DNA of 64,000 nt from Wenjunlia tyrosinilytica. GTDB taxonomy: Bacteria; Actinomycetota; Actinomycetes; Streptomycetales; Streptomycetaceae. The stretch lies in assembly GCF_014646055.1 (NCBI RefSeq), contig NZ_BMMS01000012.1, positions 166,328 through 230,327 on the forward strand, in the 5' to 3' direction. This document shows, one piece after another, positions 33,897-43,842 of the stretch. The notes under the pieces were generated by a model. The model saw nothing but the letters and a program-made list of their open reading frames with translations, was not told where the DNA came from and ran no database searches. Made by a program: the position numbers and the translations under genes. Position 1 is the first letter of the stretch. Every line of letters begins with the position of its first letter.

Positions 33897-34502
33897 TCAG
33901 CCCAGCAGTTCCTTCACCACCGGGACCAGCGCCCGGAAGGCCTTGCCGCGGTGGCTGATGGCGTTCTTCTCCTCGGCGGTGAGCTCCGCGCAGGTGCGCG
34001 ACTCCCCCAGGGGCTCGAGGACCGGGTCGTAGCCGAAGCCCCCCGATCCCGTGGGCTCGTGGCGCAGGGTGCCCTCGAGGACCCCCTCGACGACGCGCTC
34101 GGTGCCGTCCGGCAGGGCCAGGGCCGCCGCACAGGCGAAGTGGGCGGTGCGGTGCGGGGCGGCGATGTCGCCGAGCTGGGCCAGCAGGAGGTCGAGGTTG
34201 GCCCGGTCGTCGCCGTGCCTGCCGGACCACCGGGCGGAGAAGATCCCGGGGGCGCCGCCGAGGACGTCCACGCACAGCCCGGAGTCGTCCGCCACGGCGG
34301 GCAGGCCCGTGGCCTCGGCCAGGGCATGGGCCTTCAGCAGGGCGTTCTCCGCGAAGGAGACGCCGGTCTCGGGAACGTCGGGGATCTCGGGGTAGGCGTC
34401 GGCGCCCACGAGTTCGACGTCGAGCCCCGCCGCGGTGAGGATGGAGCGCAGCTCGCCGACCTTGTGCTTGTTGCGGGTGGCGAGGACGAGTCGGGTGGTC
34501 AT
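33897..34502 (-). CDS. rdgB: RdgB/HAM1 XTP/dITP pyrophosphatase
   Basis: A 201-residue housekeeping enzyme that hydrolyses ITP, XTP and dITP to keep deaminated purines out of nucleic acids. RLVLATRNKHKVGEL is the substrate-binding N-terminus, followed by FAENALLKA, ADDSGLCVD and the C-terminal FGYDPV and SHRGKAFRAL motifs. ATG 34502 gives the standard family start. It lies beside rph as in many actinomycetes, an RNA/nucleotide quality-control pairing. Confidence 0.95.
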   Translation of the reverse strand: MTTRLVLATRNKHKVGELRSILTAAGLDVELVGADAYPEIPDVPETGVSFAENALLKAHALAEATGLPAVADDSGLCVDVLGGAPGIFSARWSGRHGDDRANLDLLLAQLGDIAAPHRTAHFACAAALALPDGTERVVEGVLEGTLRHEPTGSGGFGYDPVLEPLGESRTCAELTAEEKNAISHRGKAFRALVPVVKELLG

Positions 34503-34560
34503 GCCCCCATGGTCTCCCGGCCGCTCTCCCGCCTGCCCTCCCTGTCGGCCCCCTGGTCTC

Positions 34561-34941
34561 TCAGTCACCGGTGCAGACCTTGCTGATCTTCCCCGCGGCG
34601 TCCACGAGCGGGTCGGCGCTGGGCACCTTGCCCGCGTCGAGCTGGTCACCGGTCTTGTCGACCTGTGTGCGCAGATCGCCCACGGCCTTCGACAGATCCG
34701 CGTTGCTGGTCTTGTCGCTCAGCTTGTCGAGGTCGTTCGACAGGGTGTTCAGCGCGTTCTGGGCGTCCTGCGGGCTGTCGCCCGCGTTGCTGAGCGCCTG
34801 CTGGAGCTGCTGGACGTCGTTGGTCACATCGACCGCCAACTGCCCGCAGTCCAGTGCCGTCTGGACGGCGGAACAGCCCGCGGTGAGCGGGAGCAGCAGT
34901 GCCGCGGCTCCCGCCACGAGCGCCGAAGCGGTGGTACGCAT
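34561..34941 (-). CDS. Predicted lipoprotein
   Basis: A 126-residue exported protein. The signal peptide ends in a lipobox LTAGC, so Cys26 would be lipidated. The mature part is helical (VTNDVQQLQQALSNAGDSPQDAQNALNTL) and coiled-coil-like, ending KVCTGD with a second Cys. I do not recognise a characterised family. It lies 28 bp after rph on the same strand and is probably in the rph-rdgB operon. Confidence 0.8.
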   Translation of the reverse strand: MRTTASALVAGAAALLLPLTAGCSAVQTALDCGQLAVDVTNDVQQLQQALSNAGDSPQDAQNALNTLSNDLDKLSDKTSNADLSKAVGDLRTQVDKTGDQLDAGKVPSADPLVDAAGKISKVCTGD

Positions 34942-34969
34942 GGTGATCATTCCCCCCCTGGGGTGTCGG

Positions 34970-35695
34970 TCAGCCAGCGAGCGCGGCGCGCTGGATGCTG
35001 TCGAGCTCGGCGCATCCGGCGACCGCGAGGTCGAGGAGCGCGTTGAGTTTGTGGCGTTCGAAGGGCTCACCCTCGGCGGTGCCCTGGACCTCGACGAATC
35101 GGCCGTCGCCGGTGCAGACGACGTTCATGTCGGTCTCCGCGCGCACGTCCTCCTCATAGGCCAGGTCGAGCATCGGGACGCCGTCCACGATGCCCACGCT
35201 GACCGCGCTGAGGGTGCCGGACAGCGGCTGGGTCTTGGCCTTGACGAGCTTGTGCTCCTGCATCCACGTCACCGCGTCGGCGAGGGCGACGTAGGCGCCG
35301 GTGATCGCCGCGGTGCGGGTGCCGCCGTCGGCCTGCAGGACGTCGCAGTCGATGACGACGGTGTTCTCCCCGAGCGCCTTGTAGTCGATCACGGCGCGCA
35401 GCGAGCGCCCGATGAGCCGGGAGATCTCGTGGGTGCGGCCGCCGATCTTGCCGCGCACGGACTCGCGGTCGCCGCGGGTGTTGGTCGATCGCGGCAGCAT
35501 GGAGTACTCGGCGGTGACCCAGCCCTCGCCCGATCCCTTGCGCCAGCGGGGCACTCCCTCGGTGACGCTCGCGGTGCAGAAGACCTTGGTGTCGCCGAAC
35601 GATACGAGGACGGAGCCCTCGGCGTGCTTGCTCCATCCCCGCTCGATGGTGACGGGGCGGAGCTGCTGCGGCGTACGGCCGTCGATACGAGACAT
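34970..35695 (-). CDS. rph: Ribonuclease PH
   Basis: A 241-residue phosphorolytic exoribonuclease that trims tRNA 3' ends. [21 protein letters not shown] is the N-terminal signature; LPRSTNTR and the [14 protein letters not shown] catalytic region follow. TAGGGT (35703-35708) lies seven bases before ATG 35695, so the mRNA is probably leaderless. It heads the rph-lipoprotein-rdgB group. Confidence 0.95.
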   Translation of the reverse strand: MSRIDGRTPQQLRPVTIERGWSKHAEGSVLVSFGDTKVFCTASVTEGVPRWRKGSGEGWVTAEYSMLPRSTNTRGDRESVRGKIGGRTHEISRLIGRSLRAVIDYKALGENTVVIDCDVLQADGGTRTAAITGAYVALADAVTWMQEHKLVKAKTQPLSGTLSAVSVGIVDGVPMLDLAYEEDVRAETDMNVVCTGDGRFVEVQGTAEGEPFERHKLNALLDLAVAGCAELDSIQRAALAG

Positions 35696-35761
35696 GCCGA
35701 CGACCCTACCGATAGACGGGGACGGCTCCGCGCTCCGGGCGAACACCCGTCATCGCACCCC

Positions 35762-35957
35762 CGGTCACCCGAGGTCCCCTCTCGCCTGGTCCCATCTCCC
35801 CCGCAGTCCCCATGCCACCCGGGATCGCCGGTCACGTGGTGTCCCCGGTCACCTGGTGTCCCCTCTCACCTGGTGTCCCCGCTCACCCGGGATCCCCCGT
35901 CATACGAGGTCCCCATATGAGGTCCCCATTTGAGGTCCCCCGTCACATGAGGTCGTC
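35762..35957. repeat. 17-bp tandem repeat between rph and the EIIB gene
   Basis: Head-to-tail units of the form GGTCACCTGGTGTCCCC run from 35830 (copies at 35830, 35847, 35864, 35881 and 35898), then two 13-base units and a last unit that covers the stop codon of the EIIB gene. Earlier degenerate copies reach about 35762. The array lies downstream of the EIIB gene and upstream of rph. Confidence 0.8.
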
Positions 35958-36176
35958 GATGTCGGCGGCGACCGGGTCGGCGTCGGTGCCGATGACGACC
36001 TGGATCGCGCTGCCCATCCTCACGACGCCGAGCGCGCCCGCGGCCTTGAGTGCCGCGTCGTCGACCAGGGAGGGGTCGCGGACCTCCGTGCGCAGTCTGG
36101 TGATGCACCCCTCGACCTCGACGATGTTGTCGATGCCGCCGAGTCCCGCGACGATCTTCTCAGCCTTGGTGGCCAT
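35943..36176 (-). CDS. PTS EIIB component, NagF-like
   Basis: A 77-residue stand-alone PTS EIIB domain of the glucose/N-acetylglucosamine family. VEVEGCITRLRTEVRDP contains the cysteine (about 24) that receives phosphate and passes it to sugar. In Streptomyces coelicolor the comparable protein NagF works with the permeases NagE1/E2; no EIIC gene is next to it here. GGGAG seven bases before ATG 36176 is a good ribosome site. A DasR-type operator lies across its promoter, so N-acetylglucosamine control is expected. Confidence 0.9.
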   Translation of the reverse strand: MATKAEKIVAGLGGIDNIVEVEGCITRLRTEVRDPSLVDDAALKAAGALGVVRMGSAIQVVIGTDADPVAADIDDLM

Positions 36177-36197
36177 GTCACAGCTCCCGTTCCGCTC

Positions 36198-36213
36198 CGT
36201 GGTCTACACCAAT
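36198..36213. promoter_or_regulatory. DasR-responsive element (dre) at the EIIB promoter
   Basis: CGTGGTCTACACCAAT has the dre core TGGTCTANACCA with one asymmetry. On the minus strand it begins at the -10-like TAGTAT (36212-36217) and covers the start point of the EIIB transcript, as expected for repression by DasR relieved by glucosamine-6-phosphate. Confidence 0.75.
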
Positions 36214-36277
36214 ACTAGGGCGGCCGGGGCGCGCCGACCCTTCGGAGCCGATGGACCTCGCGGAGCACACGGGCCCC

Positions 36278-37033
36278 TCAGAGCTCGTAGACCGCGCCCG
36301 CCCTGGCCACGTGCACCGGGCCGTCGAAGACCGCGCGGGCGTCGGCGAGATTGCGCTCGGCATCCGTCCACGGCGGGATGTGGGTGAGCACCAGGCTCGC
36401 CGCCCCCGCCCGGTCGGCGTGCTCGCCGGCCTCGCGCCCGTTGAGGTGCAGCTCGGGGATGTCCTCCTTGCCGTGCGTGAACGACGCCTCGCACAGCAGC
36501 AGGTCGGTGTCCTCGGCGAGGGCGACCAGCGCCTCGCATGGGCCGGTGTCGCCGGAGTAGGTCAGCGACCTGTCCCCGTGCTCGATCCGGAAGGCGAAGG
36601 CCTCCACCGGGTGGGCCACCCGCACCGTGCGCACCGTGAAGGGACCGACCGAGAAGGTGCCGGGCCGCAGCGTGCGGAAGTCGAAGACCTCCCGCATCGC
36701 CGAGTCCTTCGGCAGGTCGCCGCCGTACGCGCTGCACAGCCGCTCCTCTGTGCCCTCGGGACCGTACACGGGCAGTTGGTCCACCGGGGCGCCGTCGTGG
36801 CGGTAGTAGCGCACCACCCAGTAGTTGCACATGTCGATGCAGTGATCCGCGTGCAGATGGCTCAGCATCACGGCGTCGAGGTCGTAGAGTCCGCAGTGTC
36901 GCTGCAGCTCGCCGAGGGCGCCATTGCCCATGTCGATCAGCAGCCGGAAGCCGTCGGCCTCGACGAGGTAGCTCGAGCAGGCCGAGTCCACAGAAGGGAA
37001 CGACCCCGCGCAGCCGACGACGGTGAGCTTCAT
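36278..37033 (-). CDS. MBL-fold metallo-hydrolase
   Basis: A 251-residue beta-lactamase-fold hydrolase resembling RNase Z-like/phosphodiesterase members. VMLSHLHADHCID carries the HxHxDH zinc motif, SGDTGPC the Asp ligand region, and LVLTHIPPW the last His. It begins MKLTVVGCAGSFP behind GGAGG. It lies between cysM and the EIIB gene as in other Streptomyces; the substrate is unknown, with cyclic nucleotide or ester hydrolysis as options. Confidence 0.9.
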   Translation of the reverse strand: MKLTVVGCAGSFPSVDSACSSYLVEADGFRLLIDMGNGALGELQRHCGLYDLDAVMLSHLHADHCIDMCNYWVVRYYRHDGAPVDQLPVYGPEGTEERLCSAYGGDLPKDSAMREVFDFRTLRPGTFSVGPFTVRTVRVAHPVEAFAFRIEHGDRSLTYSGDTGPCEALVALAEDTDLLLCEASFTHGKEDIPELHLNGREAGEHADRAGAASLVLTHIPPWTDAERNLADARAVFDGPVHVARAGAVYEL

Positions 37034-37336
37034 GTGCGAGAACCTCCAGGGGCGGTCCGGGGGTCTTGCGCGGACGGACACCCGTGGGGCACGGCGCTGC
37101 GTCGCGTGCGCGCGCCCAAGGATCCGGCCTGGGCGCCGGTCGGGGATTCCGGGCGGCCGGGTCAGCCGATGGCGACGGGTGCGGGCCGCCATGTCAGACG
37201 AGGGTATGCCGCCGACGCGCTCCCGCTCCCGTTCGGGTGGCCGGTTGTGGGCGGAATCACCAGTACGAGCGGGCAGGGCGAACCGGCGTGCGCACCCCGC
37301 ACGCCATCCGGTCGGCCCGCCCGAGAGGCCCGGGCC
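37034..37336. other. Intergenic region between cysM and the MBL gene
   Basis: 303 bp of GC-rich sequence with no ORF of plausible codon use on either strand and no strong dyad. It presumably contains the promoter of the MBL gene. Confidence 0.5.
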
Positions 37337-38568
<1,232 letters not shown>

Positions 38569-38656
38569 GGGTGTGCTCCAGGAAGGGAAAGGTAGGGGTT
38601 CCGAGTGGGCCCGTGCGGCGCCGGGCGGCTCTACGGCGTCCGTCGTGCGACGTCGG

Positions 38657-38758
38657 TCAGCGACACATCGAGCTGGCGAGGCGGCACAGGTCGACGTGAA
38701 GGCGCGCGACGAGCAGGAGGCTGCCCGGGCTGTCGTGGCTCACGTCGGGGGAACACAT
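38657..38758 (-). CDS. Leader peptide upstream of cysO
   Basis: A 33-residue ORF starting ATG 38758 and ending TGA 38657-38659. Its C-terminal half reads LHVDLCRLASSMCR, matching the R/LHVDLxRxxSxxC pattern of short putative leader peptides found before sulphur genes in actinomycetes. Cysteines occur at 2, 25 and 32. It lies 88 bp upstream of cysO. Ribosome stalling at cysteine codons during starvation could control transcription or translation of cysO-cysM. I could not identify a clear terminator/antiterminator pair by eye. Confidence 0.75.
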   Translation of the reverse strand: MCSPDVSHDSPGSLLLVARLHVDLCRLASSMCR

Positions 38759-38825
38759 GGGGTCATCCTATCGATTCCCGTCCGCCGCCCAGGCGCCGCG
38801 TACCACGATCCGGACACCGCGGTGG

Positions 38826-39257
38826 TCACACCGGGTAGGCGTCCACGACCTCGACGGGTTCCTCCGTCACCACGCCCTCCACGATCCGGAAGGACCGGAA
38901 CTGGAAGGGGCCCTCGTCGTTGCCGCAGTCGGCGGTGGAGACCAGCACGTAGTGGGCGCCCGGCTCATTGGCGTAGGAGATGTCGGTGCGCGACGGGTAC
39001 GCCTCGGTGGCGGTGTGCGAGTGGTAGATGACCACGGGCTCCTCGTCGCGGTCGTCCATCTCGCGGTAGAGCTTGAGCAGGTCCGTGGAGTCGAACTCGT
39101 AGAACGTCGGCGAGCGCGCGGCGTTGAGCATGGGGATGAACCGCTCGGGCCGGCCGCTGCCCGCGGGGCCCGCGACGACCCCGCACGCCTCGTCGGGGTG
39201 GTCCTCGCGGGCGTGGGCGACGATCGCGTCGTGGAGGGCCTGGGTGATGGTGAGCAT
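38826..39257 (-). CDS. mec: Mec-type M67/JAMM metalloprotease
   Basis: A 143-residue JAMM peptidase. Glu23 in PDEACG and the YHSH...PSRTD motif (His79, His81, Ser89, Asp92) supply the zinc site and catalytic Glu. In Mycobacterium the homologue Mec releases cysteine from CysO-Cys. It is encoded upstream of cysO and cysM on the same strand, completing the pathway. The start ATG 39257 begins MLTITQALHDAIVAHA. Confidence 0.92.
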   Translation of the reverse strand: MLTITQALHDAIVAHAREDHPDEACGVVAGPAGSGRPERFIPMLNAARSPTFYEFDSTDLLKLYREMDDRDEEPVVIYHSHTATEAYPSRTDISYANEPGAHYVLVSTADCGNDEGPFQFRSFRIVEGVVTEEPVEVVDAYPV

Positions 39258-39291
39258 GGCCAAAGGATAAGCACCGCGTTCCGATGCGCGG

Positions 39292-39333
39292 ACGGCCCGT
39301 CTCACCGTGTGGGGGCTGGGTGAGACGGGCCGT
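39292..39333. terminator. Hairpin terminator after the permease gene
   Basis: A perfect 15-bp stem (39292-39306 with 39319-39333, 12-base loop) lies between the permease stop and the mec start, both leftward. Confidence 0.8.
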
Positions 39334-39389
39334 GCGCGTCCTGCGGATGGTCTTCGCCGCCGGGTCCTCGCCGCCGGGTCCTCGCCGGT

Positions 39390-40880
39390 CTACGACTGGG
39401 CGAACTCGGGCTCGCGGTCCTTCACCGGCGGGATCGACTCCTTGGGGGCGAACGCGTCGGGGTTGCGGCCCCTGAGGACGTAGTAGCCGACACCGAGGAC
39501 GGCGAACCACACCGGAGCGCTGTAGAGCGAGATCCGCGCGTCCTTGTCGAGACCGATGAGGACGAACACACCCACCAGGAAGACCAGAGCGATCCAGCTG
39601 GTCCAGGGGGCGCCGGGCGCCTTGAACCACGCCTCCTGCGCCCGCCCGGCCTTCACGGCGGCGCGGTAGCGGATGTGGGAGAGCAGGATCATCGCCCAGG
39701 TCCAGACACCGGCGACGGTGGCGAACGAGGTGATGTAGGTGAAGGCGCCCTCGGGGTCCACGTAGTTGATCCACACGCCGAAGCCCATCAGCGCGACCGA
39801 GACCAGGATGCCGACCGCCGGGGTCTGCCGGGAGTTCAGCTTCGCGAACACCCTCGGACCCTGGCCGTTGACCGCGAGGTCGCGCAGCATCCGGCCGGTG
39901 GAGTACATACCGGAGTTGCAGGAGGACAGCGCGGCGGTGAGTACCACGAAGTTGACGATCGCGGCTCCGGCCGGGATGCCGATCTTGGCGAACGCGGCCA
40001 CGAACGGGCTGACGCCGGGCTCGAAGTCGGTCCAGCTGACCACCGCGAGGATCACGATCAGCGCGCCGATGTAGAACACTCCGATCCGCCACGGCAGGGT
40101 GTTGATCGCCTTCGGCAGGGTCTCGCGCGGGTTCTCCGCCTCACCGGCCGTGACGCCGACGAGCTCGACGGCGAGATAGGCGAACATCACGATCTGGAGC
40201 GTCATGAGGGACTTGCCGACGCCGGTCGGGAAGAAGCCGTCGTGCGACCAGAGGTTGCTGAACGAGGCCGTGTCGCCCGCGGCGGAGAAGCCGAAGGTGA
40301 TCACCCCCAGGCCGATCAGGATCATGCCGATGATGGCGGTGACCTTGATCATGGAGAACCAGAACTCGACCTCGCCGAAGAGCTTCACCGAGATCAGGTT
40401 CACGGCGAACAGCACGACCAGGAAGGCCAGCGCCGAGGACCACTGCGGGATGTGCGGCCACCAGTACTTGATGTACGTGGCGGCGGCGGTGACCTCGGCC
40501 ATGCCGGTGACCACCCACATCAGCCAGTACGTCCATCCGGTGACGAACCCGAAGAAGGGGCCGAGGAACTCGCGCGCGTAGTCGGCGAACGAGCCCGACA
40601 CGGGGCGGTAGGTCAGCAGCTCGCCGAGCGCCCGCATGATGAAGAAGATGATCACACCGGCGATGGCGTACATCATGATCAGGCTGGGGCCGGCCTTGGA
40701 GATCGCGGTTCCCGCGCCCAGGAAGAGGCCTGTGCCGATGGCGCCGCCGATGGCGATCATCTGGATCTGGCGGCTGCCGAGTCCTCGCTGGTAGCCCTCC
40801 TCGGGTTCCGCCGTACTGTCACTGGTCGTCCCGGACTGGTGCGTCGCGGGGGGAGCGTGGTGCGAAGGCCTGTTGGCCAT
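39390..40880 (-). CDS. APC-family amino acid permease
   Basis: A 496-residue transporter of the amino acid transporter (AAT) group related to GabP, CycA, ProY and AnsP. IQMIAIGGAIGTGLFLGAG is the TM1 consensus (about residues 39-57) and about 12 membrane segments follow, with GEAENPRETLPKAI after TM6. It imports an amino acid by proton symport; the substrate cannot be read from sequence. It has its own promoter region of about 285 bp and terminator, next to the cysteine genes. Confidence 0.9.
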   Translation of the reverse strand: MANRPSHHAPPATHQSGTTSDSTAEPEEGYQRGLGSRQIQMIAIGGAIGTGLFLGAGTAISKAGPSLIMMYAIAGVIIFFIMRALGELLTYRPVSGSFADYAREFLGPFFGFVTGWTYWLMWVVTGMAEVTAAATYIKYWWPHIPQWSSALAFLVVLFAVNLISVKLFGEVEFWFSMIKVTAIIGMILIGLGVITFGFSAAGDTASFSNLWSHDGFFPTGVGKSLMTLQIVMFAYLAVELVGVTAGEAENPRETLPKAINTLPWRIGVFYIGALIVILAVVSWTDFEPGVSPFVAAFAKIGIPAGAAIVNFVVLTAALSSCNSGMYSTGRMLRDLAVNGQGPRVFAKLNSRQTPAVGILVSVALMGFGVWINYVDPEGAFTYITSFATVAGVWTWAMILLSHIRYRAAVKAGRAQEAWFKAPGAPWTSWIALVFLVGVFVLIGLDKDARISLYSAPVWFAVLGVGYYVLRGRNPDAFAPKESIPPVKDREPEFAQS

Positions 40881-41165
40881 GGGGAGCGCCCTTCATCCAT
40901 CCATGCGCGACCCGGGGCGTCCGAGCCGGACCTGTTCCCTGTCCCTGGGAACCGGATCCGGGATTCGTACCACGCAGAGCGACGATCATGGTGTGGGTCG
41001 AGGCGCGCTTATAACGAAACGGCCGCACCATACCGGGACATTCACTACCGAGAGTCCGCCGAGATCGTTATACGGACACCGGGAACCGTACGGCGGGGCA
41101 GCTGCGGTTACTCAGAGCAACCTCAAATCGAAGTGAAGACCAGGGGGCGAACTCACCCGAACGCT
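40881..41165. promoter_or_regulatory. Permease upstream region with separated inverted repeat
   Basis: 285 bp without a gene. TATAACGA (41010-41017) and TCGTTATA (41065-41072) are perfect inverted 8-mers 47 bp apart in locally A/T-rich sequence. They could be paired regulator sites or opposing promoter elements for the permease gene; this is inferred from spacing only. Confidence 0.35.
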
Positions 41166-41756
41166 TCACATGAGGGTCTCGACGAGGGACTCCTGGAGGC
41201 CGCCGAGCCACAGGTAGGCGAGCACCATCGGCTTGCGCGGGTCGCTGTCGGGGAGCCGGAAGAGGTCGTCGGCCTCGTCGTCGCTCACCTCGAGGCGGGT
41301 GCCGATCGTCAGCCGCAGATCGTTGAGGGCGCCCAGCCAGCGCTGGGACTGCTCGGCGTCCAGCCGGAGCACCGCTCCCCCGTCGCCCGCGGGGGTGAGG
41401 CGGTCGAGGCTGCGCACGACGCCGAGGGCGTCGTCACGCTTGCGGGCCCGCAGGTCGTTCTCGGTGTACCGGCGGAACTCCGCCGAGGCCGCCTTCGCCT
41501 GCTCGTCCTCCTCCTTCTCCGGGTCGCTGTAGGCGCTGGGGAAGAGGCGGGCGAGCGCGGGATCGGACGGCGGGGCGCTCGGACCGTCCGCCATGAGCCC
41601 GGCGAGCGGGTCCTGCTCGCCCTCGCCCTCACCGCCGGGGCCGGGCCCGATGAGCTCCAGCAGTTGCACGGCGAGGGAGCGCAGGATGGAGATCTCCACC
41701 TCGTCGAGGGCGATCGCGGCTCCGCCGCCAGGGGCGGCTTCGAAGTATCCGGCCAT
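41166..41756 (-). CDS. DUF2017 protein
   Basis: A 196-residue protein of the DUF2017 family, conserved in actinomycetes next to clpS. It begins MAGYFEAAPGGGAAIALDEVEISILRSLAVQLLELIG and ends with the helical VLAYLWLGGLQESLVETL. Its function is unknown; the constant clpS linkage suggests a role in proteolysis. It starts 94 bp after the clpS stop on the same strand. Confidence 0.9.
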   Translation of the reverse strand: MAGYFEAAPGGGAAIALDEVEISILRSLAVQLLELIGPGPGGEGEGEQDPLAGLMADGPSAPPSDPALARLFPSAYSDPEKEEDEQAKAASAEFRRYTENDLRARKRDDALGVVRSLDRLTPAGDGGAVLRLDAEQSQRWLGALNDLRLTIGTRLEVSDDEADDLFRLPDSDPRKPMVLAYLWLGGLQESLVETLM

Positions 41757-41850
41757 GAGGCCCTTGGTCTCCCGGTCGTGGATGGGGGTCGGCGGTGCGG
41801 CGTCGGCACGCCCCGCCCCACGTTTCGTCAGCGTGCTTCGGGGCCGCGCG

Positions 41851-42162
41851 TCAGCGGTCCTGCTGGAGCGTGGCCCACAGCCCGTACCCGTGCATGGCCT
41901 GCACGTCTCGTTCCATCTCCTCACGCGTACCGCTGGAGACAGCGGCGCGGCCCTTGTTGTGCACGTCCATCATGAGCCGGTGGGCCTTGTCCTTCGGGTA
42001 GCCGAAGTACGCCTGGAAGACGTACGTCACGTAGCTCATGAGGTTGACGGGGTCGTTGTGGACGATCGTCACCCAGGGCACGTCCGGGCTCGGCACCTCG
42101 AACGGGGCTTGCTCGGACTCCGTGCGCTCGATCTCGATGGGGGCGACACTCACACGCCCCAT
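41851..42162 (-). CDS. clpS: ClpS adaptor of the Clp protease
   Basis: A 103-residue N-degron adaptor. [21 protein letters not shown] contains the HNDxxN substrate-binding motif and [22 protein letters not shown] the second conserved block. It delivers proteins with destabilising N-termini to ClpAP or ClpCP. ATG 42162 has AGGTGG five bases before it; GTG 42153 is an alternative. It is divergent from pncB. Confidence 0.95.
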   Translation of the reverse strand: MGRVSVAPIEIERTESEQAPFEVPSPDVPWVTIVHNDPVNLMSYVTYVFQAYFGYPKDKAHRLMMDVHNKGRAAVSSGTREEMERDVQAMHGYGLWATLQQDR

Positions 42163-42301
42163 GCTGCCACCTGCGCAACGCCGATGCGACGCGGGCCCCG
42201 CCCGATCCGAGGATCCATCAACACGATCCGCCACTTGGTCCATGGGCGGCCGACCGCCGTTGCTCCAGGAGTTGGTCCAGCAGTGCTCGACCGCAGAAAT
42301 C

Positions 42302-42330
42302 GTCACTCTGACGAGTATTCGGGGTAGCAT
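42302..42330 (+). promoter_or_regulatory. Leaderless promoter of pncB with small dyad
   Basis: TAGCAT (42325-42330) ends six bases before the ATG at 42337 and no ribosome site is present. GTCA-CTC-TGAC (42302-42312) lies at the -35 position and could be a regulator site for NAD-dependent control. Confidence 0.5.
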
Positions 42331-42336
42331 CACCGT

Positions 42337-43707
42337 ATGGACTCCCAAGGCTTCGAATTCTCCGAGGCACGGGGACGGGAGGCGGCCTCCGCGCTGGGGC
42401 TTCCGGTCCTCGTTCCCTCCACGGCGCTGTTCACCGACCGGTACGAGCTGACGATGCTCCAGGCCGCGCTGCGAAGCGGGGCGGCTCACCGGCGGTCCGT
42501 GTTCGAGGTGTTCACCCGCCGTCTGCCCGAGGGGCGCCGCTACGGCGTGGTCGGCGGCACGGGCCGGGTCCTGGACGCGGTGGAGAACTTCCGGTTCGAC
42601 GACGCCGTGCTGAGCTTCCTGTCCACCGAGCACATCGTGGACGACGAGACGCTGGCCTGGCTGGACGGCTACCGCTTCAGCGGCGACATCCACGGCTACC
42701 CCGAGGGAGAGGTGTACTTCCCCGGCTCGCCGGTCGTGCGGGTCGAGGGCACATTCGCGGAGGCGGTGCTGCTGGAGACCGTGATCCTGTCGATCCTCAA
42801 CCACGACTCGGCCATCGCGGCCGCCGCCTCCCGGATGGCGGTGGCGGCCGGGGACCGGCCGCTGATGGAGATGGGCGCGCGGCGCACCCATGAGCTGGCG
42901 GCGGTCGCCGCCTCGCGGGCGGCCTACATCGGCGGCTTCTCCAGCACCTCCAACCTCGCCGCCGGCTTCCGCTACGGCATCCCCACCATCGGCACCAGCG
43001 CCCACGCCTTCACCCTTGTGCACGACAGCGAACGGGACGCCTTCAAGGCGCAGGTGGTCTCCCTCGGCAGCGGCACCACCCTGCTGGTCGACACCTACGA
43101 CCTGTCCGAGGCGGTGCGCACCGCCGTGGAGGTGGCGGGGCCGGAGCTCGGCGCCGTCCGCATCGACTCCGGCGACCTGGTCCTGCTCGCCCACCGGGTG
43201 CGGCAGCAGCTGGACGAGCTCGGTGCCACGAACACGAAGATCGTCGTGACCAGCGACCTGGACGAGTACGCGATGGCCTCGCTGGCCTCGGCGCCGGTCG
43301 GCGCCTACGGGGTCGGCACCGCGCTGGTGACCGGCAGCGGGCACCCGACGTGCTCGATGGTCTACAAGCTGGTGGCACGCGCGCGCTCGACCGACCCGGA
43401 CGCGCCCCTGGAGCCGGTGGCCAAGAAGTCCCTGGGGCCCAAGACCAGCCTCGGGGGCCGCAAATGGGCGGCGCGGCGGCGGGACGAGCACGGGGTGGCC
43501 GAGGCGGAGGTCATCGGCACCGGGCCGGTGCCGCCGGAGTTGGCGGACCAGCAGCTGCTCGTACCGCTGGTGGTGGGCGGTGGGACGGCCGGGCGCGAGC
43601 CCCTGGACGCGGCACGCAGACGGCACGTGGAGGCCCGCGGCGCGCTGCCGCTGTCCGCGACCATGCTCTCCAAGGGAGAGCCGGTCATCCCCACCGAGGT
43701 GGTGTGA
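42337..43707 (+). CDS. pncB: Nicotinate phosphoribosyltransferase
   Basis: A 456-residue NAPRTase that converts nicotinate and PRPP to nicotinate mononucleotide for NAD salvage. [20 protein letters not shown] is the N-terminal signature, [21 protein letters not shown] and [16 protein letters not shown] are phosphoribosyl-binding regions, and [11 protein letters not shown] carries the catalytic His. With pncA 135 bp downstream it makes a two-step salvage route from nicotinamide. The mRNA is probably leaderless. Confidence 0.95.
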   Translation: MDSQGFEFSEARGREAASALGLPVLVPSTALFTDRYELTMLQAALRSGAAHRRSVFEVFTRRLPEGRRYGVVGGTGRVLDAVENFRFDDAVLSFLSTEHIVDDETLAWLDGYRFSGDIHGYPEGEVYFPGSPVVRVEGTFAEAVLLETVILSILNHDSAIAAAASRMAVAAGDRPLMEMGARRTHELAAVAASRAAYIGGFSSTSNLAAGFRYGIPTIGTSAHAFTLVHDSERDAFKAQVVSLGSGTTLLVDTYDLSEAVRTAVEVAGPELGAVRIDSGDLVLLAHRVRQQLDELGATNTKIVVTSDLDEYAMASLASAPVGAYGVGTALVTGSGHPTCSMVYKLVARARSTDPDAPLEPVAKKSLGPKTSLGGRKWAARRRDEHGVAEAEVIGTGPVPPELADQQLLVPLVVGGGTAGREPLDAARRRHVEARGALPLSATMLSKGEPVIPTEVV

Positions 43708-43842
43708 GGCAGGGGACAGGGCCCTCTCCCGCACCGGGGCCCCAGTCTCTAGTCTCGTGAGCGGGGCATCCGCGCCCGGCTCCCCGCCCCGAGTCCTCCG
43801 ACCCGTCCCCGCACCTTCCGCTCCTGACCCGAAGGAAGCACC

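Noticed and set aside
36278..37033. MBL-fold gene as a beta-lactamase or resistance gene
   Set aside because: No signal peptide; the sequence and context are those of a housekeeping hydrolase.
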